Numbered from the stretch's first letter, positions 16,629 to 25,633 are shown. The stretch: DNA of 64,000 nucleotides from Croceicoccus ponticola (GCF_004004515.1 NZ_RXOL01000003.1:62001-126000), one strand, 5' to 3'. The notes: a model not told the origin generated them from the letters alone. A program made the numbers and translations.

Positions 16629-18407
16629 TTGACGGCAACGCACCCACCGCGCCCGCGCCTTACCCTCAATGTAGGTATTACCGGCCATCGCGGAAACGCG
16701 ATCGACGGCGATATCGTCGACGATCTTGGCATCCGCCTCGACACCGTGCTCGGATCGTTGCGAAACGGGGTGAGCGCCATGAGCGACGATGCACCGAGCT
16801 ATTTCTCGCGCGAAGCGCCGCTGCTGCGGTTTCACACGGCGTTGGCCACCGGAGCTGACCAGATCGCCGCGAAATCGGCTCGCGGGCTCGACTATCAGGT
16901 GCGCGCGGTGCTGCCGTTTTCGGAAGCGGAATATACTCACGACTTCGCTTCGGGCGAAGAACATCGGGAGTTCAAGCGTCACGTTTTGGCGGCGGACGAA
17001 GTGTTTTGCCTGCCGGGTAGGCGCGCGCACGAAGACGATGCCTATGTCCTGGTCGGCAAGGCAATCATCGCAGCCTCCGACGTGCTCGTCGCGGTATGGG
17101 ACGGCGAAGAAGGGCGCGGTCGCGGCGGCACGGCCCATGTCATCGAATTGGCCCTGCTGGCGTACGTGCCGGTCATTCATATTCAGGTCGATCGCGAAAA
17201 CAGCACAATTGCCAACGCACGCCTTCTGGTCGGCGGCGACGTGATCGATCCGCTGGTCGAACCGATCGACGCTCCGTCAGACTACCTTCGCCTGTTGCAG
17301 CGCACTCTGGCTCCTCATTCGGAAATCGAAAAGGAACAGATGGGGGAATATCTCGAAGAGATCGAACGCCGCACCAACTGGCGCATCGAATATCCGGCGA
17401 TGCTGGCGTTGTTGGGCGTAAAGCGAATGCCTAGTCGGCCCTGGCATCAAGGGCGCGTCGTCGATGGCCATGAATCGGGCAACGGAAAATCGGGCGATCT
17501 CGACACCCGGAACCTGGATGAGGCCTACGATTGGGCCAACTTCCTTGCCATCCGCTACGCACAGCTGTTCCGCAGCGGGCACGTTACCAACTATGGCCTG
17601 GCCGCGTTGGCCGTAATCGTCGCGTTGACCGGGCTGATCATGCCCACGATCAAGATCTACCTCGTCATGGTGGAACTCTCGATCATCGGGTTGTTGTTTT
17701 ACAATACGCATATCGGCGGACAGGGCGAATGGCATCGCAAGTGGCTGCAATATCGCCACCTTGCCGAATCGCTTCGCCCCCTCGCCTATCTCAAGCGCAC
17801 CGGATTGGCCGGACCGCCGGTTCGCGCCGATTTTACCGGACCCATAGGGCGGCATTTCGAAAGCGCCGACTGGACCCGGTGGTACGCTACCGCGATCTGG
17901 CGTGAAATGGCGGCGCCTGTCGGCACGATGACCGATGTGACGATCCGGCAGCTCGCTGACGACGTGCTGGAAGAGCAGGTGCGCCCACAGGCCGCCTACC
18001 ACGAGGTCAACGCCAGCCGCATGCACAAGATCGACCACAAGCTGCACGAGGTGGGCAACTTCCTCGTCGGCGGGGTGATCGCAGCATGTACGCTATATAT
18101 CTTCGTCTATTTCTTCCTGCACGACTGGGTAAAGCCGCTGACCGCGCCGTTCGTGTTCGTCACCGCAGGGTTTCCCGCGCTGAGCGCCGCCGCCTTTGGC
18201 CTGCGCGGGCATGGCGAACATCTCGTGACGGCAAGCCGATCGCACAACACCGTCCGTGCACTGGCCGCGAACGAGGCGAGGCTGGCCGAAATCAGGGAAA
18301 TCGACGACCTGACCGCCGAACTGCGCAACACTGCCGCGATCATGCTTGCCGACCTCAACGAATGGTCGCTGGCCTATCGCGAACGCACCTTGCAGGTACC
18401 CGGCTAG
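16629..18407 (+). CDS. SLOG-domain protein with four predicted TM helices (SLATT-like)
   Basis: About 592 residues from a TTG start just after the TIR-FHA stop; other starts are possible because a long upstream overlap is open. The N-terminal 190 residues read as a SLOG Rossmann-like nucleotide or ligand sensor: LNVGITGHRG, FHTALATGADQIAA, VRAVLPFSEAEYTHDF, and VLVAVWDGE with GGTAHVIELAL. Two hydrophobic pairs follow at about 321-361 and 476-525, with the segment RHLAESLRPLAYLKRTG between them and a helical tail (NTAAIMLADLNEWSLAYRER). This resembles SLATT membrane effectors coupled to SLOG sensors in predicted nucleotide-signalling conflict systems. The gene is probably co-transcribed with TIR-FHA. 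Confidence 0.75.
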   Translation: MTATHPPRPRLTLNVGITGHRGNAIDGDIVDDLGIRLDTVLGSLRNGVSAMSDDAPSYFSREAPLLRFHTALATGADQIAAKSARGLDYQVRAVLPFSEAEYTHDFASGEEHREFKRHVLAADEVFCLPGRRAHEDDAYVLVGKAIIAASDVLVAVWDGEEGRGRGGTAHVIELALLAYVPVIHIQVDRENSTIANARLLVGGDVIDPLVEPIDAPSDYLRLLQRTLAPHSEIEKEQMGEYLEEIERRTNWRIEYPAMLALLGVKRMPSRPWHQGRVVDGHESGNGKSGDLDTRNLDEAYDWANFLAIRYAQLFRSGHVTNYGLAALAVIVALTGLIMPTIKIYLVMVELSIIGLLFYNTHIGGQGEWHRKWLQYRHLAESLRPLAYLKRTGLAGPPVRADFTGPIGRHFESADWTRWYATAIWREMAAPVGTMTDVTIRQLADDVLEEQVRPQAAYHEVNASRMHKIDHKLHEVGNFLVGGVIAACTLYIFVYFFLHDWVKPLTAPFVFVTAGFPALSAAAFGLRGHGEHLVTASRSHNTVRALAANEARLAEIREIDDLTAELRNTAAIMLADLNEWSLAYRERTLQVPG

Positions 18408-18889
18408 TCTTCTTTTTCCATTTCGGTTTCGGTCTTGGTCGGCAGACGGTCGGACCATAGTCGTTCCATCATGAGGTATGTGAACGAGGCGCTCCACGTC
18501 ACGAGCACCAGTCCTGCGAGCGCTTCCAGTCCCGCGACCATCCGGATCGCGCCATGCGGCACGATATCGCCAAGGCCAAGCGTCGTGTACGACGCGATGG
18601 AAAAGTAGAAATGGTCGACGAACCAGCCGGCCCCGCCATAAGTCGCGCCCATCAGCCTGCCGAAGCCCCCCGCTTCGATCAGGGCAAGCAAGATCGCGAA
18701 AAGCAGAACTTCGACAAGATGCAGCGTGAAGATCGTGAACAGCACGACGAGCAAGGGGCGTCGCACCTTCGGCTCGCGGTGCTGGACCAGCCAGGCCAGC
18801 CACCGCAATCCGAAGAAGTGCATCTCGATGCTAAGCGCCACGCCGATAAACGCGGCGATCAGCCCGACAACGGCGTCGGTCAGTATCAA
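18404..18889 (-). CDS. Small K+ channel-like membrane protein
   Basis: 161 residues with hydrophobic segments near 5-27, 46-71 and 116-140 and a pore-loop motif SYTTLGLGD at about 100-108, a variant of the potassium filter TTVGYGD in which Tyr is replaced by Leu. This is the Ion_trans_2 layout with one extra N-terminal helix. The acidic tail (ETEMEKED) is cytoplasmic if the pore topology holds. It converges on the SLOG gene and the two stop codons share the four bases CTAG. It is the probable second gene of an operon starting with the Ser/Thr kinase, 13 bases upstream. The leucine in the filter may change ion selectivity. Confidence 0.8.
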   Translation of the reverse strand: MILTDAVVGLIAAFIGVALSIEMHFFGLRWLAWLVQHREPKVRRPLLVVLFTIFTLHLVEVLLFAILLALIEAGGFGRLMGATYGGAGWFVDHFYFSIASYTTLGLGDIVPHGAIRMVAGLEALAGLVLVTWSASFTYLMMERLWSDRLPTKTETEMEKED

Positions 18890-18902
18890 CGTGCTGATCC
18901 GG

Positions 18903-21266
18903 TCACTTCGCCGCCTTGGACCGGTTCAGCAAGGCCTGAAGATAGGCCTTGGTCTGCGAAGCCTTGACTACGGAATTGCGCGCTTCGGCATCGCTGGTCG
19001 TACCTCGCATCGACGCCTCCAGTGTGTCGAGGTAGCCTTTGTACTGTTTGGCGCTCTGCGCGCTCGCCTCGCGGATACGGTAGTTTTCCTTCTCTACATC
19101 GCTTGCGCCCGAACCGGGCTTCTTGCCGACCAACCTGTCGACTTGACGGGCGACGTCGCGCGCATCGCCGATCGTCCGTTCGAATTCGCGTTTGGTCGAT
19201 CCCGACACGCCCGCCGTATCGACCGCCGAGGCGCTCGCCGTTGGCGTATCGCGAACTGCAGGACTTGAAGGAGTGGCCGCTGCGGTCGATGCAGCAGCGG
19301 TCGCCGCCGCCGTCGTGGCAAGGGCTGCCTCCGTCTGTGCGCCCTTCACCCGATAAGCGCTGGCAGCAAGAGTTCGGAACGTGCTGAACGCCGCCATTTC
19401 CTCGCGCACCGCCAGCAACGTGTTCGCGATGCCTTCGGCTTCTTCCACGGCGCCTGCCTTGACCTTGATCTCGGCAAGGCTCGCCTTCAGGTTGTCGGCA
19501 ACCTTGCGCCGTTGCGGAATTTCCTTGCTGGCCGAATTGGCTTTCGAGGTGTTTGCCCATGGCAGGTCCCGAGCGACCGCGCCGGCTTTCGCATCACCAG
19601 CGGCCAGCGCAGCCACGCCGAACGCGCGCAGGCGCGCAATTGCATCGTCCTCGGTCTTCACGTCGCCGTCCTCGAGGACGAGAGCCTTGGTCGCGTCTGC
19701 GCCAAGACCGGCATTGGTCGCCTCTTCCAGCAGGGCCGCGAACATTTCAGGATATTGCGAGGCATCGGCCGGCGCCGATGCGATCGCGATGGGTGATGAA
19801 GGCGTCGGCCCCGTATCCTTCGAACCGCCGCTGAACATGACGAAGCCGGCAACGCCAAGAATGGCCAGAACGGCAACGATCGCCATCGCCGGCTTGGCGA
19901 GGCTTTCCTTGGCATCGTCCTTGCCGGCATCTGCCTTCTTGGCAGGGACCGGTTTGGACTTGTCGACAGGCTTGGCAGTGTCGGTCGGCTTCAAAGCAGT
20001 GGGATTCGGGGTGGCGGCGGCGACTGCCGCAGAGGCGCCTGCAGCTTTGTCCGCATCAGACGTCGTTGTCTCGGGCTCCGGCTTACGCGACAGCAGTTCG
20101 GAACTCGGCACTTCGGGCTTGGCAGGGGTCGACGCAACTTCCGGTGCCTTGGCGGTGGGCTTGGGCGCTGGCGTCGGGACAGGAGCTTCGGCCTTGACGA
20201 ATTTTGCGTCTTCGGGCGCATCGGGCACGCCGGTGCTGACGACTTCCCCGTCGCCGAAACCCTTCGCCACCGGGGCGACCGGGACGATCTTGTCGGAACT
20301 CTTATCGAAATACGCGATCTTCGTCGCGTCGTCGTCTTCCTCGTCTTCTTCGATGGGAGGCTCGGCAACAGTGCCGATGTCTTCCGCATCGAACATGGAC
20401 AGCCAGTGGGCGATCGAACGGGGACGTTCGTCCGGGCGGATCGTCATCGCGGTGTCGATCGCCTTGAGGAACGCGCGGCTGAAGCCCGGATAGTTGCCAT
20501 CGGAAAGGGTCTTGCCCAATCCACCGTGCAGCCGCTCAAGCACTTCGGGCGGCTTTTCGCCAGTTACGCATTCGTACAGCACGACGCCCAGCGCATAGAT
20601 GTCGGTCCACGGTCCTTGTTCGTAAGTCCGCACATACTGTTCGATGGGAGCATAGGGCGGCGTGTGGAACGTGACCTTCGTGCTTGTCGCATCGCCCGAT
20701 TCAAAGCGCGCGGACCCGAAGTCGATCAGCACTGCCCGGTCGTCGTCGCCGACCATGATGTTGGGAGGTTTGATATCGCGGTGAAGCACGCCGACCCGGT
20801 GCGCACGTTCGAGCCCCTGTGCGATGGGCAGCATCATCCTGGACAGGGCGGACTGGTTGAATTTCGTGCCCTGCTTCAACAGGCGGGACAGCGGAGTCCC
20901 GTCTTCGAAGTCCATGACCATGTAGGCCGTGCCGTGAATTTCGAAAAGGCTGCGAACAGAAACGATGTTCGGATGGCGTGAAGGCGTGGAAAGATTCCAC
21001 AGCAACTTCGCTTCTTCCACGAATTTCTTGAGGCCCAGCGCGTGGACCTCCTCCGCATTGGAATCGACGGGAACAACGGTGTCGTCTTCATCCCGTTCGC
21101 TGATCGAACTGGGGAAATATTCCTTTATCGCAACGAGTTCGTCGAAATAAATACCGCGGCCTTTATAGACGATGCCAAAGCCACCGACGCCAAGTACTTC
21201 CTCGAGGCGCCATTCGCGCAAGACGGTCCCGGGAGGCAATGCCTTGGTGCTATACGCCTTGCTCAT
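18903..21266 (-). CDS. Transmembrane Ser/Thr protein kinase
   Basis: 787 residues. A complete Hanks-type kinase domain occupies about 15-295: glycine loop GVGGFG (26-31), Lys48 in VAIK, catalytic HRD (162-164, LHRDIKPPNI), DFG (182-184) and the APIEQY segment of the activation loop. A Pro/Ala/Lys-rich linker of 160 residues leads to one membrane helix at about 459-479. The rest (480-787) would lie in the periplasm; it is Ala-rich, probably helical, and has no PASTA repeats or known sensor. The gene is divergent from PP2C with about 90 bases between, and is followed by the channel gene. It may phosphorylate the ligand of the FHA domain in the TIR protein. Confidence 0.93.
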   Translation of the reverse strand: MSKAYSTKALPPGTVLREWRLEEVLGVGGFGIVYKGRGIYFDELVAIKEYFPSSISERDEDDTVVPVDSNAEEVHALGLKKFVEEAKLLWNLSTPSRHPNIVSVRSLFEIHGTAYMVMDFEDGTPLSRLLKQGTKFNQSALSRMMLPIAQGLERAHRVGVLHRDIKPPNIMVGDDDRAVLIDFGSARFESGDATSTKVTFHTPPYAPIEQYVRTYEQGPWTDIYALGVVLYECVTGEKPPEVLERLHGGLGKTLSDGNYPGFSRAFLKAIDTAMTIRPDERPRSIAHWLSMFDAEDIGTVAEPPIEEDEEDDDATKIAYFDKSSDKIVPVAPVAKGFGDGEVVSTGVPDAPEDAKFVKAEAPVPTPAPKPTAKAPEVASTPAKPEVPSSELLSRKPEPETTTSDADKAAGASAAVAAATPNPTALKPTDTAKPVDKSKPVPAKKADAGKDDAKESLAKPAMAIVAVLAILGVAGFVMFSGGSKDTGPTPSSPIAIASAPADASQYPEMFAALLEEATNAGLGADATKALVLEDGDVKTEDDAIARLRAFGVAALAAGDAKAGAVARDLPWANTSKANSASKEIPQRRKVADNLKASLAEIKVKAGAVEEAEGIANTLLAVREEMAAFSTFRTLAASAYRVKGAQTEAALATTAAATAAASTAAATPSSPAVRDTPTASASAVDTAGVSGSTKREFERTIGDARDVARQVDRLVGKKPGSGASDVEKENYRIREASAQSAKQYKGYLDTLEASMRGTTSDAEARNSVVKASQTKAYLQALLNRSKAAK

Positions 21267-21356
21267 TGCCCATTAGTCCATGCCGCTGTAGGTAAATGCC
21301 AATTCACACGGAAATGCGCGACTATTCAACCCACAAAGGCAGGTAGCTGGCCACTT

Positions 21357-22076
21357 ATGAGCCCCAAATTCCTAAGCGCCTGCCAGACAAACGTGGGTCT
21401 TCGTCGAAAAGCCAACGAAGACAATTACTTGGATCGTTCGAACGATGGCATCTGGATCGTTGCCGACGGCATGGGCGGACACGATGCCGGTGAAGTCGCC
21501 AGCGCGATGATCATTGAGGCGATGCGAGGAATTTCGGCAGGACCCGATCCCAAACGCACCGCACAAGCCGCAATGGATGCCATTCAGGCGGTGCAGGTCG
21601 AACTTGTCGAGCTTGCCCGCGACGGCGTAAAGCCGCGGACAATCGGTTCCACGGTCGTGGGGCTGGTCATCGCATCGGGTCAGTACGTTTGCTTTTGGGT
21701 CGGTGACAGCCGCATCCTGTTGGTGCGCGACGGTGCGATCACGCGCCTGACCCGAGATCACAGCCTTGTGCAGGATCTTATCGATGCCGGGCTGCTTGCT
21801 CCCGCCGATGCGGAAGCGCATCCTGACTCGAACGTCATCACCCGCGCGGTGGGTGCGGACAAGGAACTGGTCATCGACAGCGCATCGGGCACGGTCAAGC
21901 AGGGCGACCTGTTCCTGCTGGCCAGCGATGGCGTCACCAAGGTAATGGCCGAGGAAGAAATGCTGCAGCTGTTGTCGACACGCAATGCGAAGCAGGCAAC
22001 GTCGATCATGGGCGAAATGATCCTTGAGCGGGGTGCGCCGGACAACTTCACCTCGATCGTGGTCCGCATCCTCTAG
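21357..22076 (+). CDS. PP2C-family Ser/Thr phosphatase
   Basis: 239 residues of typical bacterial PP2C (PppA/Stp) length. Metal-binding and catalytic motifs are present: RRKANEDNY (Asp22), IVADGMGGHDAG (Asp37), FWVGDSRILL, RAVGADKEL, LLASDGVTKVM and the final GAPDNFTSIVV. No membrane helix or extra domain. The ATG was chosen because the protein then starts at the PP2C domain edge; the open frame extends far upstream. Divergent transcription from the kinase gene is the standard kinase/phosphatase arrangement, and I infer that it reverses phosphorylation by that kinase. Confidence 0.94.
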   Translation: MSPKFLSACQTNVGLRRKANEDNYLDRSNDGIWIVADGMGGHDAGEVASAMIIEAMRGISAGPDPKRTAQAAMDAIQAVQVELVELARDGVKPRTIGSTVVGLVIASGQYVCFWVGDSRILLVRDGAITRLTRDHSLVQDLIDAGLLAPADAEAHPDSNVITRAVGADKELVIDSASGTVKQGDLFLLASDGVTKVMAEEEMLQLLSTRNAKQATSIMGEMILERGAPDNFTSIVVRIL

Positions 22077-22146
22077 CGCGCAGAAACCGCCGGACCGCAG
22101 GCCACCACGGACGGGGCCGCGGCGAACCTATCCCTGAAAATGAACG

Positions 22147-22174
22147 AAAAAAGGGGCACCATGACAGCGCCCCC
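22147..22174 (-). terminator. Rho-independent terminator of gapR
   Basis: Read on the minus strand: GGGGC, an 11-base loop, GCCCC, then TTTTTT. It lies 25 bases after the gapR stop. Confidence 0.75.
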
Positions 22175-22198
22175 GTTCTTACCGGATCGAATGTCCGA

Positions 22199-22486
22199 TC
22201 AGATCATGCCGAGTGCGGCCATATAAGTTTCGAGCACGGCTTCCTCATGCTCGAAATCTTCCTTCTTCTGCTTGCGGATGCGCATGATCTTGCGCATCGC
22301 CTTGGCGTCGAAGCCGCGGGCCTTGGCTTCCGAAAATACATCCTTGATGTCTTCGGCGATGCCTTTCTTTTCTTCTTCCAGCCGTTCTGCACGTTCGATC
22401 AGCTGGCGCAGTTCTTCTGCGGTGACGTTGCCCTTGCCGCCCATGGCGGCATCGGCGGAACCGATGGTGTTGATTTCTTCGGACAT
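22199..22486 (-). CDS. gapR: DUF2312 protein, GapR-like nucleoid-associated protein
   Basis: 95 residues dominated by charged helices: TAEELRQLIERAERLEEEKK, then KDVFSEAKARGFDAKAMRKI, and RIRKQKKED. This pattern and length are those of DUF2312 (UPF0335). The Caulobacter member GapR is known to bind AT-rich, overtwisted DNA ahead of polymerases and replication forks, as a tetramer. The gene stands alone on the minus strand and has its own terminator. Role in this organism is inferred from the family. Confidence 0.93.
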   Translation of the reverse strand: MSEEINTIGSADAAMGGKGNVTAEELRQLIERAERLEEEKKGIAEDIKDVFSEAKARGFDAKAMRKIMRIRKQKKEDFEHEEAVLETYMAALGMI

Positions 22487-22630
22487 GCTTGGACCTTCCC
22501 GATCTTGGATGAAGCGCGGATCGGCACGATGCGACCCGGCGCGAGAATCACGTGACGGCGCTGATAGCGGCGAGCGGGTCCGCGGTGAAGGGCACGACGG
22601 CGATTTCCACCGCGCGCCTTCATTGCTCCG

Positions 22631-22981
22631 TCAGTCCGCGTTTTTCCTGACGCTTTCTTCCATCAGCGCCAATTGCGCGGGCGTGGCCGGGGACTGGTGG
22701 CGATCTTTCCACTCTTCCATCCCCATGCCGTGGATCAAGGCGCGCGCCTCGGCCTTGTCGCCGGCATATCCCGCGTCGCGGGTCCAGTCGGCCAGGCAAT
22801 TGCGGCAAAACCCTGCCAGGCCCATCAGGTCGATGTTCTGCGCGTCATGGCGATGGCGCAAATGGCGCACCAGCCGGCGAAAGGCAGCGGCCGCCACCGC
22901 GTCGGACAAGGCGTCGAGCGGATCGTTTTCGGCTGCGGGGAGGTCGGAATCGCAGGACAAGTCGTATTCTCCGTTCATCAT
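22631..22981 (-). CDS. DUF1244 family protein
   Basis: About 116 residues. The core AAAFRRLVRHLRHRHDAQNI, then LMGLAGFCRNCLADW and a GMGMEEWKDRHQ segment match the DUF1244 family, small proteins widespread in alpha- and gammaproteobacteria with two conserved cysteines in FCRNC. Function is unknown. Two adjacent ATGs are possible starts, and no clear ribosome site helps to choose. It is divergent from pyk. An open frame of 908 codons extends upstream of it, but that part is antisense to pyk. Confidence 0.85.
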   Translation of the reverse strand: MMNGEYDLSCDSDLPAAENDPLDALSDAVAAAAFRRLVRHLRHRHDAQNIDLMGLAGFCRNCLADWTRDAGYAGDKAEARALIHGMGMEEWKDRHQSPATPAQLALMEESVRKNAD

Positions 22982-23080
22982 CGCGTCGTCGAGGTTGCGT
23001 GCATGGAAGCTTGCGTGCAAAAAACCCAGCCAATAGTTCCCAACGACGCTCCCTCCCTCCCGTCGCAGGTAATCCCTTAC

Positions 23081-24547
23081 GTGAACAAATTCGACCCCCG
23101 TGGCCGCAAGGTCAAGATTCTCGCCACTCTGGGCCCCGCCAGTTCCGATCCCGAAATGATCGAGCGGCTGCTGAAAGCGGGCGCCGATGCGTTTCGCGTC
23201 AACATGAGCCACGGCGAACACGCTATCCACGCCCAGACCATCGCCACGATCCGTGCGCTGGAGAAAAAGACGGGCCGCCCGATCGGCATCCTGTGCGATC
23301 TGCAGGGGCCGAAACTGCGCGTCGGCAAGTTCCGCGAAGGGCGGGCTGTCATCCCGCACGGCCGCCATTTCACGCTGGACCGCAACGAAGAGCCCGGCGA
23401 CGAAACGCGCGTGCAATTGCCGCACCCCGAACTGTTCGGCCTGCTGCAAAAAGGCCAGCGTCTGCTGATCGACGACGGCAAGATCCGGTTGCGGGTCATT
23501 CGCGCGGACAAGGAAGAGATCCTGTGCAGCGCGGAAGTCGGCGGAGTGATTTCCGATCGCAAGGGCGTGAACGTGCCCGATGCCGAAATCCCCATCCCCG
23601 CAATGACCGAAAAGGACCGCCGCGACCTCGCCTTTGCCGTGCAGCACAAGGCGGACTGGGTCGCATTGTCCTTTGTCCAGCGGCCCGAGGACGTGGCAGA
23701 GGCACGGCGACTGATGGGCGGTTACGGCGCGTTGATGGCCAAGATCGAAAAACCGCTGGCCGTGCGCCATCTCGACGGCATTCTCGAATTGTCGGACGGC
23801 ATCATGGTCGCGCGCGGCGATCTTGGCGTCGAACTGAATCCCGAAGAAGTGCCGCCGCTGCAAAAACGCATCGTTCAGCAGGCGCGCGCCGCGGGCAAGC
23901 CGGTGGTCGTCGCGACGCAGATGCTCGAATCCATGATCGAAAGCCCGGCCCCGACCCGCGCCGAAGTGTCCGACGTGGCCAACGCGGTCTATGACGGCGC
24001 CGACGCGGTGATGCTGTCCGCCGAGACCGCGGCGGGCAAATGGCCCGAAGAAGCCGTTTCGATCATGCACCGCATCGCGGCGCAGGTCGAAAACGATCCC
24101 GGTTACGACGAACGCATCCGGCTGACAGGGGTGGAACCGGACGCGACGACATCGGACGCGCTGGCCGCCGCATGTTCGTCCATCGCCCGCACGTTGCGGA
24201 TTTCCGCGATCACCGTGTTCACCGCATCGGGCAGCAGCGCCCGCCGCGTGGCGCGCGAACGTCCGCGAGTCCCCTTGCTCGTGCTCACCCCGCTGCAATC
24301 GACGTCGCGCCGACTGGCGCTGTTGTGGGGAGTCCACGCCGTCCACACGCGCGACATCGGCAGTTTCGAAGAGATGATCGGCAAGGGCAAGCGCATGGCG
24401 CTGCGCAACGGGTTCGGCGAAGCCGGAGCCAAGATCGTGGTGCTGGCGGGCGTTCCGTTCGGCACGCCGGGCGCGACCAACCTGCTGCATGTCGTGACCT
24501 TGGCCGGGAACGAGCTCGAACGGTATGACGGCGATGCCGATGGCTGA
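23081..24547 (+). CDS. pyk: Pyruvate kinase
   Basis: About 488 residues from a GTG that gives NKFDPRGRKVKILATLGPAS at the N-terminus, the usual beginning of alphaproteobacterial Pyk; an ATG 78 bases earlier would add 26 residues. Motifs seen: FRVNMSHGEHA, CDLQGPKLRVGKF, the Lys/Glu catalytic block LMAKIEKPLAVRHLD, MVARGDLGVELNPEEVP, and VVVATQMLESMIESPAPTRA followed by AVMLSAETAAGKWP. The C-terminal domain is complete. The enzyme transfers phosphate from phosphoenolpyruvate to ADP in the last step of glycolysis/Entner-Doudoroff. It is divergent from the DUF1244 gene. Confidence 0.97.
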   Translation: MNKFDPRGRKVKILATLGPASSDPEMIERLLKAGADAFRVNMSHGEHAIHAQTIATIRALEKKTGRPIGILCDLQGPKLRVGKFREGRAVIPHGRHFTLDRNEEPGDETRVQLPHPELFGLLQKGQRLLIDDGKIRLRVIRADKEEILCSAEVGGVISDRKGVNVPDAEIPIPAMTEKDRRDLAFAVQHKADWVALSFVQRPEDVAEARRLMGGYGALMAKIEKPLAVRHLDGILELSDGIMVARGDLGVELNPEEVPPLQKRIVQQARAAGKPVVVATQMLESMIESPAPTRAEVSDVANAVYDGADAVMLSAETAAGKWPEEAVSIMHRIAAQVENDPGYDERIRLTGVEPDATTSDALAAACSSIARTLRISAITVFTASGSSARRVARERPRVPLLVLTPLQSTSRRLALLWGVHAVHTRDIGSFEEMIGKGKRMALRNGFGEAGAKIVVLAGVPFGTPGATNLLHVVTLAGNELERYDGDADG

Positions 24548-24631
24548 TCTGACCGACTGACCCGATCGCCCGGTGAAGGTTGCGCTCGCAACCGCTTGAC
24601 GCAAAGGCTGCGCGCTGGAAAGGCGACTGCC

Positions 24632-25633
24632 ATGCAATTCCTTTCGGACAATGCCGCCCCCGTGCACCCCAGCGTGTGGGAAGCCATGCGCCGCGCTGAT
24701 GCAACCGACGCGCCGTATGACAACGATGCGCTGTCGCAGTCGCTCGACGCCGCGTTTTCGGACTTGTTCGGGCGCGAATGCGCGGTCGTCTGGATTAGCA
24801 CCGGGACGGCGGCCAACTGCCTTGCGCTGGCCACATTGGTGCCGCCCTATGGCGGGGTGGTCTGCCACGACGATGCGCATATCGAACAGGATGAGGCGGG
24901 CGCGCCCGAATTCTTTACCCACGGCGCAAAGCTGATGCTGGCCCACGGGCCCCATGCCAAGCTGACGCCCCAAAACGTTGCCGCCGTGATCGATCCGATC
25001 CGCGACGACGTGCACCGGGTCCAGCCCACCGCCATCGCGATCACGCAGGCGACCGAACAGGGCTGCGTCTATGCGCCGGGCGAGATCGCCGGGCTGGTCG
25101 ACTACGCCCGCTCCAAGGGGTTGAAGGTCCATATGGACGGCGCTCGGTTCGGCAATGCGGTCGCGCATCTGAACTGCACTCCGGCCGACGCCGGTCCCGC
25201 GCACGGCATCGACACGCTGTCGTTCGGCATGATCAAGAACGGCGGCATGGGGGCAGAAGCGCTGGTCCTGTTCAACCCGGCCAGCGCGGCAGAGGCGAAG
25301 CGGCGGCACAAGCGCGCGGGCCAGTTGCAGTCGAAAGGCCGCTACCTTGCCGCTCAACTGCTCGCCATGCTGAAGGACGATCTTTGGCTGGCCAACGCGC
25401 GCAACGCCAATGACGCTGCCGCCCGTATCGCGGCGGCGGCGGGCTCACGCCTGCTCCATCCCTGCGAGGCGAACGAGGTTTTCCTGCGCCTCTCTGTCGC
25501 AGAAAGCGAACGGCTGCGGCAACAGGGCTTCGGGTTCTACGACTGGGGGGTGGGCGCGGCGCGCTTTGTGACCGCGTGGAACACCGACGCCGATGACGCC
25601 GAGAGGCTGGCCCAGGCCATCGCCGCGCTATGA
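24632..25633 (+). CDS. Threonine aldolase-like PLP enzyme (beta-eliminating lyase family)
   Basis: 333 residues, usual for low-specificity threonine aldolases. The start ATG has GGAAAGG upstream and gives MQFLSDNAAPVHPSVWEAM, with the SDN motif of the family. Further motifs: VWISTGTAANCLAL, VCHDDAHIEQDEAGAPEFF, HMDGARFGNAVAHL (PLP-binding Asp) and SFGMIKNGGMGAEALVLF, which holds the Schiff-base lysine. The reaction is cleavage of threonine or related beta-hydroxy amino acids to glycine and an aldehyde. The stop overlaps the ATG of the EamA transporter (ATGA), so the two genes are translationally coupled. Confidence 0.9.
   Translation: MQFLSDNAAPVHPSVWEAMRRADATDAPYDNDALSQSLDAAFSDLFGRECAVVWISTGTAANCLALATLVPPYGGVVCHDDAHIEQDEAGAPEFFTHGAKLMLAHGPHAKLTPQNVAAVIDPIRDDVHRVQPTAIAITQATEQGCVYAPGEIAGLVDYARSKGLKVHMDGARFGNAVAHLNCTPADAGPAHGIDTLSFGMIKNGGMGAEALVLFNPASAAEAKRRHKRAGQLQSKGRYLAAQLLAMLKDDLWLANARNANDAAARIAAAAGSRLLHPCEANEVFLRLSVAESERLRQQGFGFYDWGVGAARFVTAWNTDADDAERLAQAIAAL

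Noticed and set aside
15655-22076. Type VI secretion regulatory cluster (PpkA/PppA/Fha)
   Set aside because: Kinase, phosphatase and FHA are present, but no Tss, Hcp, VgrG or ClpV gene is near.
22631-25357. 908-codon minus-strand open frame
   Set aside because: Most of it is antisense to pyk and the aldolase gene and reads as a GC-rich shadow (His/Arg-rich). Only its last 116 codons are a real gene (DUF1244).
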